From Halobacteriaceae archaeon Tc-Br11_E2g27 (GTDB taxonomy: Archaea; Halobacteriota; Halobacteria; Halobacteriales; Haloarculaceae), in the NCBI GenBank assembly GCA_001564135.1, contig LKNH01000049.1, positions 1 to 12,315 of the forward strand: 12,315 nt of DNA. Reading direction: 5' to 3'. Positions 1 through 6,317 of the stretch are shown piece after piece (position 1 is the first letter of the stretch; the number at the start of each line of letters is the position of its first letter). The notes under the pieces are model-generated. The model ran no database searches. It was given only the letters and a program-made list of their open reading frames with translations, and was not told where the DNA came from. The translations under genes were made by a program, and so were the position numbers.

Positions 1-437
1 CCGAACGCGGGGTCGATGTGTTCACGGGCAATTGCGTCGGGTTCCTCCTCGGCAACCTCCTCAATGTTGACACCACCGCGCTCCGAGACCATGGCAACCG
101 GACGACCAGCACCACGGTCCATCGTGACGCCAACGTAGAGTTCGTCAGTGAAATCGACGGCGGCCTCAACGAGGACGCGGTCGACATGGAATCCTTTGAG
201 GTCCATCCCGAGAATTGCATCTGCGGCCTCGCGGGCCTCCTCTTCGTCATCGACAAGCTTGATACCGCCTGCCTTGCCACGTCCGCCGACGTGTACCTGT
301 GCCTTGATGGCGACCGGATAACCGATATCGTTGGCCGCCTCAACTGCCTCGTCAACGTCCCACGCAATCTCCGAGTCCGGCGTTGGGATACCGGAATCTG
401 CGAAGACGCCTTTGGCTTGATATTCGTGAAGTCGCAT
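1..437 (-). CDS. sucC: Succinyl-CoA synthetase (ADP-forming) beta subunit, N-terminal part
   Basis: The beta subunit of the TCA-cycle enzyme that interconverts succinyl-CoA and succinate with ATP/GTP formation; it works with the alpha subunit SucD in the cytoplasm. Reading leftwards from the ATG at 437 gives 145 codons that run off the window edge, so the gene is partial and SucD is not visible. The protein opens MRLHEYQAKGVFADSGIPTP. The ATP-grasp nucleotide-binding segment is clear: VAIKAQ with K45, GGRGKAGG at 51-58, the YVGVTMDR strand near 101-108, and SERGGVNIEEVA at 118-129. All are typical of this family, so the family call is firm. The start is supported by AGGAG at 442-446, four bases before the ATG. 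That is a ribosome-binding site most other genes here lack, so this mRNA probably has a short leader. Confidence 0.95.
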   Translation of the reverse strand, partial: MRLHEYQAKGVFADSGIPTPDSEIAWDVDEAVEAANDIGYPVAIKAQVHVGGRGKAGGIKLVDDEEEAREAADAILGMDLKGFHVDRVLVEAAVDFTDELYVGVTMDRGAGRPVAMVSERGGVNIEEVAEEEPDAIAREHIDPAF

Positions 438-441
438 ACTA

Positions 442-446
442 CTCCT
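442..446 (-). promoter_or_regulatory. Shine-Dalgarno site of sucC
   Basis: On the minus strand AGGAG precedes the sucC ATG with a four-base spacer. It is one of the few clear ribosome-binding sites in the window and argues that sucC is translated from a leadered mRNA. A TATA-like AATTCTAT on the minus strand near 470-477 could drive it, but that is weak. Confidence 0.6.
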
Positions 447-551
447 GTTGTACTTTTCTCGTCCATGGGATAGAATTACCGAAAACGATTGATGCGTTCA
501 TGGTTGCTGACATGCCCGGATATCGACTCGTTTTATTCAGCTATGTTCTTC

Positions 552-573
552 TGTTTGTATTATCGTACAAACA
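552..573. promoter_or_regulatory. Perfect 8-bp inverted repeat, candidate operator
   Basis: TGTTTGTA at 552-559 and its exact reverse complement TACAAACA at 566-573 are separated by six bases (TTATCG). The dyad lies about 45 bases upstream of the TATA box of the gene starting at 649 and about 115 bases upstream of sucC. Its size and symmetry suit a dimeric helix-turn-helix regulator; which protein binds is unknown. Confidence 0.45.
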
Positions 574-617
574 ATATAACAGCAAAATTTGGTAAAATTT
601 TCCGATAGTAAGAAATA

Positions 618-625
618 TTTATATA
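618..625 (+). promoter_or_regulatory. TATA box for the membrane-protein gene at 649
   Basis: TTTATATA is centred about 27 bases before the ATG at 649, the position expected for an archaeal TATA box when transcription starts at the start codon (leaderless mRNA). This spacing is why 649 was chosen over the in-frame ATGs at 634 and 637. Confidence 0.65.
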
Positions 626-648
626 ATCCGGATATGATGGTAGCGTTG

Positions 649-1047
649 ATGGCAGCTAACCGAACAACTGGAATTACATTGTGTAGTATCGCAGCTATCC
701 CACTCGGCCTCTGGTCGTTGCTCATCGGGGGTCTCTTTACGCTTCTCGGTGGCGTTACTGGAATTGAGGCAACGCTTCTCGGGTTGGTTTCGATGGGTGT
801 CGGCGTCGCGCTTATAGCCGCTTCATACGGCATCTTTGCCATGGAAGACTGGGGGCTGAAACTTGGTCTCGTCGGGTTTGGAATCGATGCGCTCCGACGA
901 GTCGTTACGCTTGCAACTGATGGGGCAACGTTCTTCGCAGTCAGCGCAATTTTCACGCTGATTGCAATCGGATGCTTTGTCGTTTTGCTCCAGAACAAAG
1001 ACAGCTTTGAGGGCACAGCAGGCGCAAGTACCGGGTCCCCAGTCTAG
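649..1047 (+). CDS. Small hypothetical membrane protein, about four TM helices
   Basis: I do not recognise a characterised family. The 132-residue product is almost entirely hydrophobic. Likely membrane segments lie at about 9-33, 39-64, 68-88 (weakest) and 94-115, with a short polar tail (QNKDSFEG...) at the end. Gly-rich stretches such as LLIGGLFTLLGG suggest close helix packing. There are no obvious catalytic or metal-binding residues. The start is taken at 649 because the TATA box at 618-625 fits a leaderless transcript; in-frame ATGs at 634 and 637 and a TTG at 589 would only add polar residues encoded across the promoter. The gene is monocistronic in appearance, divergent from sucC, with the inverted repeat at 552-573 in the shared upstream region. 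It is probably a haloarchaeal conserved hypothetical protein. Confidence 0.75.
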   Translation: MAANRTTGITLCSIAAIPLGLWSLLIGGLFTLLGGVTGIEATLLGLVSMGVGVALIAASYGIFAMEDWGLKLGLVGFGIDALRRVVTLATDGATFFAVSAIFTLIAIGCFVVLLQNKDSFEGTAGASTGSPV

Positions 1048-1097
1048 GTTCAGGAATTAACGCCTGAGTACGGTTTCAACCTCTCAGCTTACTGTCT

Positions 1098-1118
1098 TAA
1101 TTGACTACCAGACAATTA
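1098..1118 (+). terminator. AT-rich hairpin, possible terminator of the 649 gene
   Basis: TAATTG at 1098-1103 pairs with CAATTA at 1113-1118 around a nine-base loop, followed by a T-rich run (CTATACTATTTTATTT). It lies 50 bases after the stop of the membrane-protein gene. Oligo-T after a weak hairpin suits archaeal termination, but the element could equally be a regulator site for the downstream gene. Confidence 0.3.
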
Positions 1119-1210
1119 GCTATACTATTTTATTTATCACTATCTGAGTCCATCCACTCGTATAAAAACACAGTTAAATTGATATCACGCTGTTTCGAGG
1201 CGGTCGTGAA

Positions 1211-1216
1211 GTTTTT
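1211..1216 (+). promoter_or_regulatory. TATA-like box of the sir2 gene
   Basis: GTTTTT lies 27 bases before the ATG at 1241, fitting leaderless transcription. Another AT-rich candidate, GTATAAAAAC near 1160, would give a leader of about 50 bases and cannot be excluded. Confidence 0.4.
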
Positions 1217-1240
1217 CGACTGCGAACAGGTAATTTAGGT

Positions 1241-1984
1241 ATGGACGAAATAGCATCGCTTGCGGGGGAGCTGGCGACAGCCGACCATGTCGTTGCACTC
1301 ACTGGTGCTGGTGTGAGTACTGCGTCAGGGATTCCAGATTTTCGGAGCGAGGGCGGCATCTGGGACCAGTTCGACCCGGGTGAGTTTCGCTACAGCCGGT
1401 TTCAATCCGACCCGGCCGGGTTTTGGGAGCTTCGTGCAGAGATGCACGAAGCTGTGTATGGAGGGGATATCGCACCAAATGCCGCACACAAGGCACTGGC
1501 AACGATGGAAGCAAATGGGTTTCTCGATGCTGTCATCACGCAGAATATCGATGGGCTACACCACGAGGCTGGCTCCGAGTCGGTCGTTGAACTTCACGGA
1601 AACGGCCAGCGTGTCGTCTGTCAAGGGTGTGGCCGTCGACAGTCAATGGCCGCTGTCCGTGACCGCATCGATGCCGGCGAACTCCCTCCGCTCTGTGAAT
1701 CTTGTGAGGGCGTGTTGAAACCGGATGTTGTGCTCTTTGGCGAACCGCTTCCCCAGGCACCACTTCAACAGGCCCAACAGCACGCGCGGGAGGCCGATGT
1801 CTTTCTCGCAATCGGGTCATCTCTTTCAGTTCAGCCTGCTGCGTCACTCCCGAGTGCAGCACAGCGCTCCGGCGGCACGCTTGCGATTTTCAACCTCGAA
1901 TCGACGACCCTCTCATCAGGCGCTACGTATGATATCCGCGCTGACGTGACCGAGACGCTTCCTGCACTCGTTGAGACGCTGTGA
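1241..1984 (+). CDS. Sir2-family NAD-dependent protein deacylase
   Basis: A sirtuin: it removes acetyl or other acyl groups from lysines using NAD+, releasing nicotinamide and O-acyl-ADP-ribose. The 247 residues span the whole catalytic domain with no extensions. The NAD-binding motif GAGVSTASGIPDFRS is at 22-36, TQNIDGLH at 100-107, and the catalytic His at 119 (in LHG). The zinc site is C127/C130 and C152/C155, and GSSLSVQPA at 192-200 completes the Rossmann fold. All key residues are present, so the enzyme should be active. The Tyr/Arg pair of the desuccinylase (Sirt5-like) class is not evident in the expected region, which favours deacetylation, but acyl specificity cannot be read with confidence. 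It converges with the dehydrogenase gene, leaving only 17 bases between stop codons. Targets in haloarchaea are not indicated by the context. Confidence 0.95.
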   Translation: MDEIASLAGELATADHVVALTGAGVSTASGIPDFRSEGGIWDQFDPGEFRYSRFQSDPAGFWELRAEMHEAVYGGDIAPNAAHKALATMEANGFLDAVITQNIDGLHHEAGSESVVELHGNGQRVVCQGCGRRQSMAAVRDRIDAGELPPLCESCEGVLKPDVVLFGEPLPQAPLQQAQQHAREADVFLAIGSSLSVQPAASLPSAAQRSGGTLAIFNLESTTLSSGATYDIRADVTETLPALVETL

Positions 1985-2001
1985 GTTGGAATACGTTCTT
2001 A

Positions 2002-3378
2002 TTACTCAACCCACACCGTCTTCTTGTTGACAAACTCCCGAATACCCTCACCGGCTAACTCTCTCCCATAGCCTGACTCTTTGATGCCACCGAACGGAAC
2101 TCGTGGGTCTGATTTGACGAGTTGGTTGATATAGACGCAGCCAGCATCTATCTGCCGGGCAACCTCTTTTCCTCGGTCTCTGTTTTCAGTCCAGATACTT
2201 GCACCGAGGCCAAATTGCGTATCGTTTGCCAACTCGATTGCTTCCTGCTCGCTCTCGACAGTAAAGAGGGAAGCAACTGGCCCAAACAACTCTTCGCTTG
2301 CTGCCGGTGAATCTGCGGGAATGTCGGTCAACACTGTCGGCGGGTAAAACGCGCCGTCTCTGTCAAGTGGTTCGCCGCCAGTAAGCACGGTTGCCCCGGC
2401 GTCGATGGTTGCTTTCACCTGTCTATCGAGCGTCTCGACGGCTTCCGGTGCGGACTGTGGGCCGATATCCGTCTCACGCTCCATCGGGTCACCAACCGTG
2501 TATGATTCCACTTCGGCGACGAACTGGTCACTGAATTCATCGGCAATTTCCTCGTGGAGAATAAACCGTTTGGCGGCGATACAGGACTGACCGTTGTTGA
2601 GCAGCCGTGCCCACGCTCCTGTCTCGACTGCAGCCTCGATAGCTGCATCTTCCAGTACGATAAACGGGTCGCTCCCGCCGAGTTCGAGGACGCTTGGCTT
2701 GAGTTCGGCTCCTGCGGTTCCAGCGACCGCTCTGCCTGCGGGACCGCTTCCGGTGAGAGTCGCTGCGACAACACGGTCGTCGGCCACCACGTTATCTACC
2801 CGGTCGGCAGAGAGCAACAGCGTCTGAAACGCACCCTCCGGAAATCCTGCTTCTTCGAACACGTCAGCGACTGCACGCGCACTTCCCGGGACGTTTGAGG
2901 CGTGTTTGAGCAGGCAGACATTTCCTGCAGCGAGTGCGGGTGCAGCGAACCGGAACACCTGCCAGAAGGGGAAATTCCACGGCATCACTGCAAGGACTGG
3001 GCCGAGCGGTTCGTACACCGTTTCGACGGCTGTTCCCGGCGGGCTTGGATGAGCTGTCGAATTGAGATATCGCCGGGCATGTTCCGCGTAATGTTCACAG
3101 ACCCACGCACATTTTTCAATCTCCCCTTCGGAGTGGGCAAGTGGTTTGCCCATCTCCCGGGTCATCAGGGCTGCATACCGTTGTTTGTTCTCTCGAAGGG
3201 TTTCTGCAGCGGCTACTAACAACTCTTCTCGCTCGCGAAGTGGTCGAGAGTTCCAGGAATCAAAGGTCTCCGTTGCAGTCGTCAGTACCTGCTCCACCTC
3301 TTTTTTCGTCGCCATTTCGTATGATGCAAGCTCCTCACCAGTCGCCGGGTTGGTGGGAGTCAACGTGGTGGTATCCAT
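2002..3378 (-). CDS. Aldehyde dehydrogenase, Sad/YneI-type succinate-semialdehyde dehydrogenase
   Basis: An NAD(P)-dependent aldehyde dehydrogenase, probably oxidising succinate semialdehyde to succinate. With the start at 3378 the protein has 458 residues, the usual length for E. coli Sad (YneI) homologues. Seen in order: PWNFPFWQVFRFAAPALAAG from 133, the cofactor-site LLKHASN with K158, the GSGPAG turn near 210, LELGGSDPFIVL with catalytic E232, and NNGQSC with nucleophile C266. Near the end come the FGLGASIWT and VPFGGIKESGYGRE blocks. The LELGGSDPFIVL and SDPRVPFGGIKESG wording resembles YneI more than GabD, hence the subfamily call; the substrate remains an inference. A longer reading from an in-frame ATG at 3450 adds 24 residues that match nothing in the family and run through the promoter shared with larB, so it was not used. 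It is divergent from larB, with 103 bases between. Confidence 0.9.
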   Translation of the reverse strand: MDTTTLTPTNPATGEELASYEMATKKEVEQVLTTATETFDSWNSRPLREREELLVAAAETLRENKQRYAALMTREMGKPLAHSEGEIEKCAWVCEHYAEHARRYLNSTAHPSPPGTAVETVYEPLGPVLAVMPWNFPFWQVFRFAAPALAAGNVCLLKHASNVPGSARAVADVFEEAGFPEGAFQTLLLSADRVDNVVADDRVVAATLTGSGPAGRAVAGTAGAELKPSVLELGGSDPFIVLEDAAIEAAVETGAWARLLNNGQSCIAAKRFILHEEIADEFSDQFVAEVESYTVGDPMERETDIGPQSAPEAVETLDRQVKATIDAGATVLTGGEPLDRDGAFYPPTVLTDIPADSPAASEELFGPVASLFTVESEQEAIELANDTQFGLGASIWTENRDRGKEVARQIDAGCVYINQLVKSDPRVPFGGIKESGYGRELAGEGIREFVNKKTVWVE

Positions 3379-3481
3379 AGCAGTTGCGTTCCAGCGGAAT
3401 ACTGATGAATCTAGGCCTCCCCCGGTAACTGGATTCTGTTCAACCGACACCTAAGAGTGGGTCCATCCCATTGACAGGCGT

Positions 3482-4306
3482 ATGACCGAGCAGACGCTAC
3501 ACGAGCTTCTCACAGCAGTTGCTATTGGGGAACTCACACCCACAGAAGCTGAGGCGGAACTGGCGGGATACGTCACGGATGATGCTGGCAGGTTCGATGC
3601 CGCTCGCGAGCAACGCAGTGGCGTTCCGGAAGCGGTGCTTGCAACCGGAAAGACGGCGGCTGAAGTGACGGCGCTTGCAACAACGAGTCTTGAGACGACC
3701 GGTCGGGCAATCGTCACACGGGTCGATGCTACCCAACGGGAAATACTCCTTGAACAGCTCTCAGCGGAGTTTCCGGAGGCAACGCTCTTCCCAGATGAGT
3801 CAACGACACCATACGAGCGCGCGTCGACGGTCGTCGCACACGGGTCGACCTTCGAACGACCGTCGCTTGCGGCCCGTATTGGCGTCGTGACCGCTGGAAC
3901 GTCGGATGCTGTACCTGCTGGAGAGGCGGAGATAATTGCTCAAGAGGTGGGCACGACAGTGACGCGTTTCGATGATATCGGTGTCGCCTCCCTCACCCGA
4001 ACGCTTGACCAACTCCCCAAACTCCGGGAGCAGGATGTGCTCGTCGTTGCCGCCGGTCGGGAAGGAGCGTTGCCGACCGTCGTGGCAGGGCTTGTTGACG
4101 TTCCTGTCATTGGTCTCCCGGTGTCGACTGGCTATGGCCACGGTGGTCAGGGTGAGGCTGCCCTTTCCGGGATGCTCCAGTCGTGTACTGCTCTCAGCGT
4201 CGTCAATATCGATGCCGGGTTTACGGCTGGCGTTCAGGCTGGACTGATTGCCCGGCAACTGGACCAAGCCAGAAACTCGACGCTTGAACCACAAACAAGT
4301 GAATAG
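3482..4306 (+). CDS. larB: Nickel-pincer cofactor biosynthesis protein LarB (AIR carboxylase-like)
   Basis: LarB carries out the first step in making the nickel-pincer nucleotide of lactate racemase and related LarA enzymes: carboxylation of nicotinic acid adenine dinucleotide and hydrolysis to pyridinium-3,5-biscarboxylate mononucleotide. The 274 residues have the family layout. An N-terminal helical part contains RSGVPEAVLATGKT (45-58). The PurE-like domain begins with RIGVVTAGTSDAVPAGEAE (132-150), continues with DDIGVASLTRTL (164-175), then AGREGALPTVVAGLVDVPVI (191-210) and STGYGHGGQGEAALSGMLQSC (215-235). C235 sits where LarB enzymes carry the Cys that forms a covalent adduct with the pyridinium ring. 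The usual Met of the AGMEGAL block is Arg here. No larC, larE or larA gene lies in the window. The ATG at 3482 is the only plausible start. There is no strong SD. Confidence 0.9.
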   Translation: MTEQTLHELLTAVAIGELTPTEAEAELAGYVTDDAGRFDAAREQRSGVPEAVLATGKTAAEVTALATTSLETTGRAIVTRVDATQREILLEQLSAEFPEATLFPDESTTPYERASTVVAHGSTFERPSLAARIGVVTAGTSDAVPAGEAEIIAQEVGTTVTRFDDIGVASLTRTLDQLPKLREQDVLVVAAGREGALPTVVAGLVDVPVIGLPVSTGYGHGGQGEAALSGMLQSCTALSVVNIDAGFTAGVQAGLIARQLDQARNSTLEPQTSE

Positions 4307-4326
4307 TTGTCTGACACTTGTCGGAC
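4307..4326. repeat. Two tandem TTGTC(T/G)GAC copies, 11-base period
   Basis: TTGTCTGAC (4307-4315) and TTGTCGGAC (4318-4326) follow the larB stop directly. They differ at one base and lie about one helical turn apart, upstream of the TATA box of the 55-residue gene. Operator function is possible but unproven. Confidence 0.3.
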
Positions 4327-4372
4327 GAAATCCCCCGTTATCTGCCGGTTTATCCGTCTTGCTTTCGGAGTA

Positions 4373-4380
4373 TTTTTATA
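4373..4380 (+). promoter_or_regulatory. TATA box of the 55-residue gene
   Basis: TTTTTATA is centred about 27 bases before the ATG at 4403. It is the strongest TATA match in the window together with 618-625, and it shows that the tiny downstream ORF probably has its own leaderless transcript rather than being a larB tail. Confidence 0.65.
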
Positions 4381-4402
4381 TTCTTGCTATATATTATCAC
4401 AC

Positions 4403-4570
4403 ATGGCGTCGAACACGGTTGTCCCAGCCGCGGTGGAAGCGGATACGGAAGTGATGGCTGCAGTCGAGGATGGGCCTGTAGACCAGTTCATTCTCGCTGA
4501 CGTGACTACGGACGAAGCCTATCTGACAATGTCACTCGCTGATGCTGCTTCGCTTCCCGAGTGGCGGTAA
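4403..4570 (+). CDS. 55-residue acidic orphan protein
   Basis: An unrecognised small protein, MASNTVVPAAVEADTEVMAA... ending in SLPEWR. It is acidic, soluble and without Cys, signal peptide or membrane segment. The sequence alternates hydrophobic and acidic positions (QFILADVTTDEAYLTMSLADAA), suggesting one or two beta strands and a helix. Reality is supported by the well-placed TATA box at 4373-4380, clean acidic haloarchaeal composition and the fit between flanking genes: it ends 14 bases from the stop of the convergent protease gene. Reading further upstream in the same frame is open but starts only at a TTG (4307) and would encode an unlikely Cys-rich stretch across the promoter. Function is unknown; it may be one of the many short conserved haloarchaeal proteins. 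Confidence 0.7.
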   Translation: MASNTVVPAAVEADTEVMAAVEDGPVDQFILADVTTDEAYLTMSLADAASLPEWR

Positions 4571-4574
4571 AAAA
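4569..4574 (-). terminator. Oligo-T terminator of the protease gene
   Basis: On the minus strand a run of six T lies 11 bases after the stop of the presenilin-like gene (sequence GTTGTTTTTTA). Oligo-T tracts are the main archaeal intrinsic termination signal. The run overlaps the stop codon of the convergent 55-residue gene. Confidence 0.4.
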
Positions 4575-4584
4575 CAACCGTTTC

Positions 4585-5700
4585 TTAGAATACTCCCGTC
4601 AGTCCTATCGCTTCAACGAGTGTCAGCCCACTCGCCAGTGCGCCGATGAGATAGCCCCCGATAGCGCCGCCATTCAGCAACGGTAATCCGGCGTGTGCAC
4701 GGCCTTTACTGACCAACCAGAGCAACCCGGCGAGGCCAGCCATTGTTCCAACCATTGCGGTCAGTGCCGGGAGATTTGCGGAGAGTCCAAGCAACTCGAT
4801 AGTTGGTGCATCGACGAAAAACGCTGCACTCGCGACGAGGATTGTTGGGATAATTGCATCACCAAGTCCGATAAACATCGCATCTCTGCCTGATAGCTGG
4901 TCTTTGACCGCTGTTTGTTGCTCTTCGTTGAGTTGCTCGAACGCCTCGCTATCAAGTCCTGAAAGCGCTGATTCATCGAGCGCTGTAATTTCCTCTGGCG
5001 ACAACGCGGCCACTTCCTCGGGCGAGAGTGCGTCTGTTTCCTCGTCTCCCTCCGCAGGGTCCTCGGTTGGGTCCGGTGGCTCTGCATCGATAAACGAATA
5101 CGATAGCGACAGCGGGACAACGAGTACTACCGGGACGCGCATGTTCATCATTCCGGAGGCGAGCGTAAGCATGTGCTTCGTGCGGTAGACGCTGATTGCA
5201 TCGTAAATTGCGAGTCCGACGAGCAACACCAGCACGGGAAAGATACCCAGGTTGATACCGAACAGCCCTGCTGCGCCAATGCCCATCACAATCCCTGCCG
5301 CGTCGATGACATACCACTCCGGATAGGCATAGAGTGCCGCACCAAGGGCTAGTGCCGCAAGCAGAGGAACCACTGCGAAACTTCCCCCAGCGACCTCAAC
5401 AGTGAGTACCGAGGGCGCAAGCGCTTCGAAAACGAACCATGCGATATACGCGCCAGCGAAGATGATAACAAGCCGTATCGGCGACGCGCCACCGTATTTG
5501 AAGACGGCGAGCATGATTGCGGTGACGACCAGAATGGCACCGATATAGAGCAGGCTGAGCGAGGCATCGCCACCATCTTCGGTGACCTGATGACCCTGTT
5601 GTTGAAACGGTTCAACCAGGGCAAGCGCACCGACCTGAACGAGCAGAAAGATGACCCCAATACCCACGCTGGCAAGCAGTGTTCGCTGGCGGGTGTCCAT
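4585..5700 (-). CDS. Presenilin-family intramembrane aspartyl protease (PSH)
   Basis: An archaeal presenilin/signal-peptide-peptidase homologue that cleaves substrates inside the membrane. The 371 residues show about nine membrane segments: roughly 8-29, 48-68, 73-94, 107-126, 130-149, 151-172, 273-297, 302-330 and 343-368, plus a hydrophobic stretch at 189-204. The first catalytic Asp is D167 in the YD motif of LAIYDAISVY, and the second is D281 in GLGD (278-281). The C-terminal PAL-type motif appears as GLPLLNGG at 338-345. Between the two catalytic helices lies an unusually long acidic loop (about 205-272), rich in Asp, Glu and Pro, with repeats such as ALSPEEVA-ALSPEEIT. It follows gar1 after 57 bases on the same strand and has its own TATA-like box, so it may be transcribed both alone and with srp19-gar1. 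The family call is secure; substrates are unknown. Confidence 0.93.
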   Translation of the reverse strand: MDTRQRTLLASVGIGVIFLLVQVGALALVEPFQQQGHQVTEDGGDASLSLLYIGAILVVTAIMLAVFKYGGASPIRLVIIFAGAYIAWFVFEALAPSVLTVEVAGGSFAVVPLLAALALGAALYAYPEWYVIDAAGIVMGIGAAGLFGINLGIFPVLVLLVGLAIYDAISVYRTKHMLTLASGMMNMRVPVVLVVPLSLSYSFIDAEPPDPTEDPAEGDEETDALSPEEVAALSPEEITALDESALSGLDSEAFEQLNEEQQTAVKDQLSGRDAMFIGLGDAIIPTILVASAAFFVDAPTIELLGLSANLPALTAMVGTMAGLAGLLWLVSKGRAHAGLPLLNGGAIGGYLIGALASGLTLVEAIGLTGVF

Positions 5701-5721
5701 GCCTTGACCTTGAGCGGTTCC

Positions 5722-5729
5722 GTTTTTAC
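5722..5729 (-). promoter_or_regulatory. TATA-like box of the protease gene
   Basis: Minus-strand GTAAAAAC is centred about 26 bases before the ATG at 5700, inside the 57-base gap after gar1, suggesting an internal leaderless promoter. Confidence 0.4.
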
Positions 5730-5757
5730 AATTGCGTTCTGGTTTGCTTCGCAGTCC

Positions 5758-5982
5758 TTACCGTGCATACAGTACGCTCCCGACCAGTTGCGGAAGCGAC
5801 CTGTCCGCTGGTGTCACAGCGAGATAGGGCCGTTCGACCGGCCCGAATACATCCACAATACGACCGATTTCATCGAGTTGCTCATCGACTACTGCGGTTC
5901 CAATCTCCGGAAACTCCTCATTCTCAGCGCGAACGATAGCAAGTCCCTGTGCGATACGGACGACTGTCCCTGCGCGTTTCAT
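5758..5982 (-). CDS. gar1: H/ACA ribonucleoprotein protein Gar1
   Basis: Gar1 is the small protein that binds Cbf5 in H/ACA guide-RNA particles and aids product release during rRNA pseudouridylation. The 74 residues are just the conserved beta-barrel core, without the RGG tails of eukaryotes: MKRAGTVVRIAQGLAIVRAE at the start, then PEIGTAVVDEQLDEIGRIVDVFGPVERPYLAVTP, the family signature. The ATG overlaps the srp19 stop codon as ATGA, so translation is probably coupled to srp19. It is normal length for a haloarchaeal Gar1 and intact. Confidence 0.93.
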   Translation of the reverse strand: MKRAGTVVRIAQGLAIVRAENEEFPEIGTAVVDEQLDEIGRIVDVFGPVERPYLAVTPADRSLPQLVGSVLYAR

Positions 5983-6257
5983 GTTCGGATGGCACCGAGA
6001 TATGCACCGGTCGCCTGTATGAGGTCGCTTTTGCTCGCATCGTCCGCGTCCTTGACAAGGACGCGTCCACGTGTTTCGTACTCGCGGGGATAGCGTTTGT
6101 CGCGTTCGATGACGGCATCGTACCCGACCTGTTGGACGGCCTGTGCAATCTCATCGACCGTTGGCTCCTCGACAGCGAGGTCCGACGGGACGCGCCGCCC
6201 CTCCGAGCGCGTCAGCGAGGCGTCGAGATACGCCGGCCAGATGACGTTTTCTACCAT
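5979..6257 (-). CDS. srp19: Signal recognition particle protein SRP19
   Basis: SRP19 binds helices 6 and 8 of 7S RNA and prepares it for SRP54, so it acts in co-translational targeting to the membrane. The 92-residue protein is full length. The family hallmark WPAYLDASLTRSEGRRVP is at 7-24. AVEEPTVDEIAQAV follows, then the basic patch DKRYPREYETRGRVLVK (53-69), where YPR and GRVLV are conserved. The short C-terminal tail ends in GAYLGAIRT. It is the first gene of a co-oriented set with gar1 (four-base overlap) and the protease. Placing SRP19 beside Gar1 joins two RNA-binding housekeeping proteins. The upstream gap of 60 bases is shared with the divergent zinc-motif gene. Confidence 0.95.
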   Translation of the reverse strand: MVENVIWPAYLDASLTRSEGRRVPSDLAVEEPTVDEIAQAVQQVGYDAVIERDKRYPREYETRGRVLVKDADDASKSDLIQATGAYLGAIRT

Positions 6258-6286
6258 ACAGGCTACTCTGTCGTGACACCCTAACC

Positions 6287-6293
6287 GTTTTTT
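6287..6293 (+). promoter_or_regulatory. TATA-like box of the twin-motif gene
   Basis: GTTTTTT is centred 28 bases before the ATG at 6318, fitting leaderless transcription. Flanking it are imperfect inverted TCGTGACACC (6271-6280) and GGTGTGTCATCACGA (6294-6308) segments in the gap shared with srp19. Confidence 0.4.
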
Positions 6294-6317
6294 GGTGTGT
6301 CATCACGAACAATCACC

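Noticed and set aside
589..648. TTG start for the small membrane protein
   Set aside because: The added codons cover the TATA box at 618-625 and encode polar residues; the ATG at 649 fits a leaderless transcript.
1185..1256. Minus-strand 23-codon frame ending in AVEKLHDRLETA, overlapping the sir2 start
   Set aside because: The wording looks protein-like and might be a decayed gene tail, but it is too short, has no promoter and overlaps a secure gene, so it is probably chance.
3379..3450. 24-residue N-terminal extension of the aldehyde dehydrogenase
   Set aside because: It does not match family N-termini, whereas the protein from 3378 has the expected length and opening; the extension lies in the divergent promoter region.
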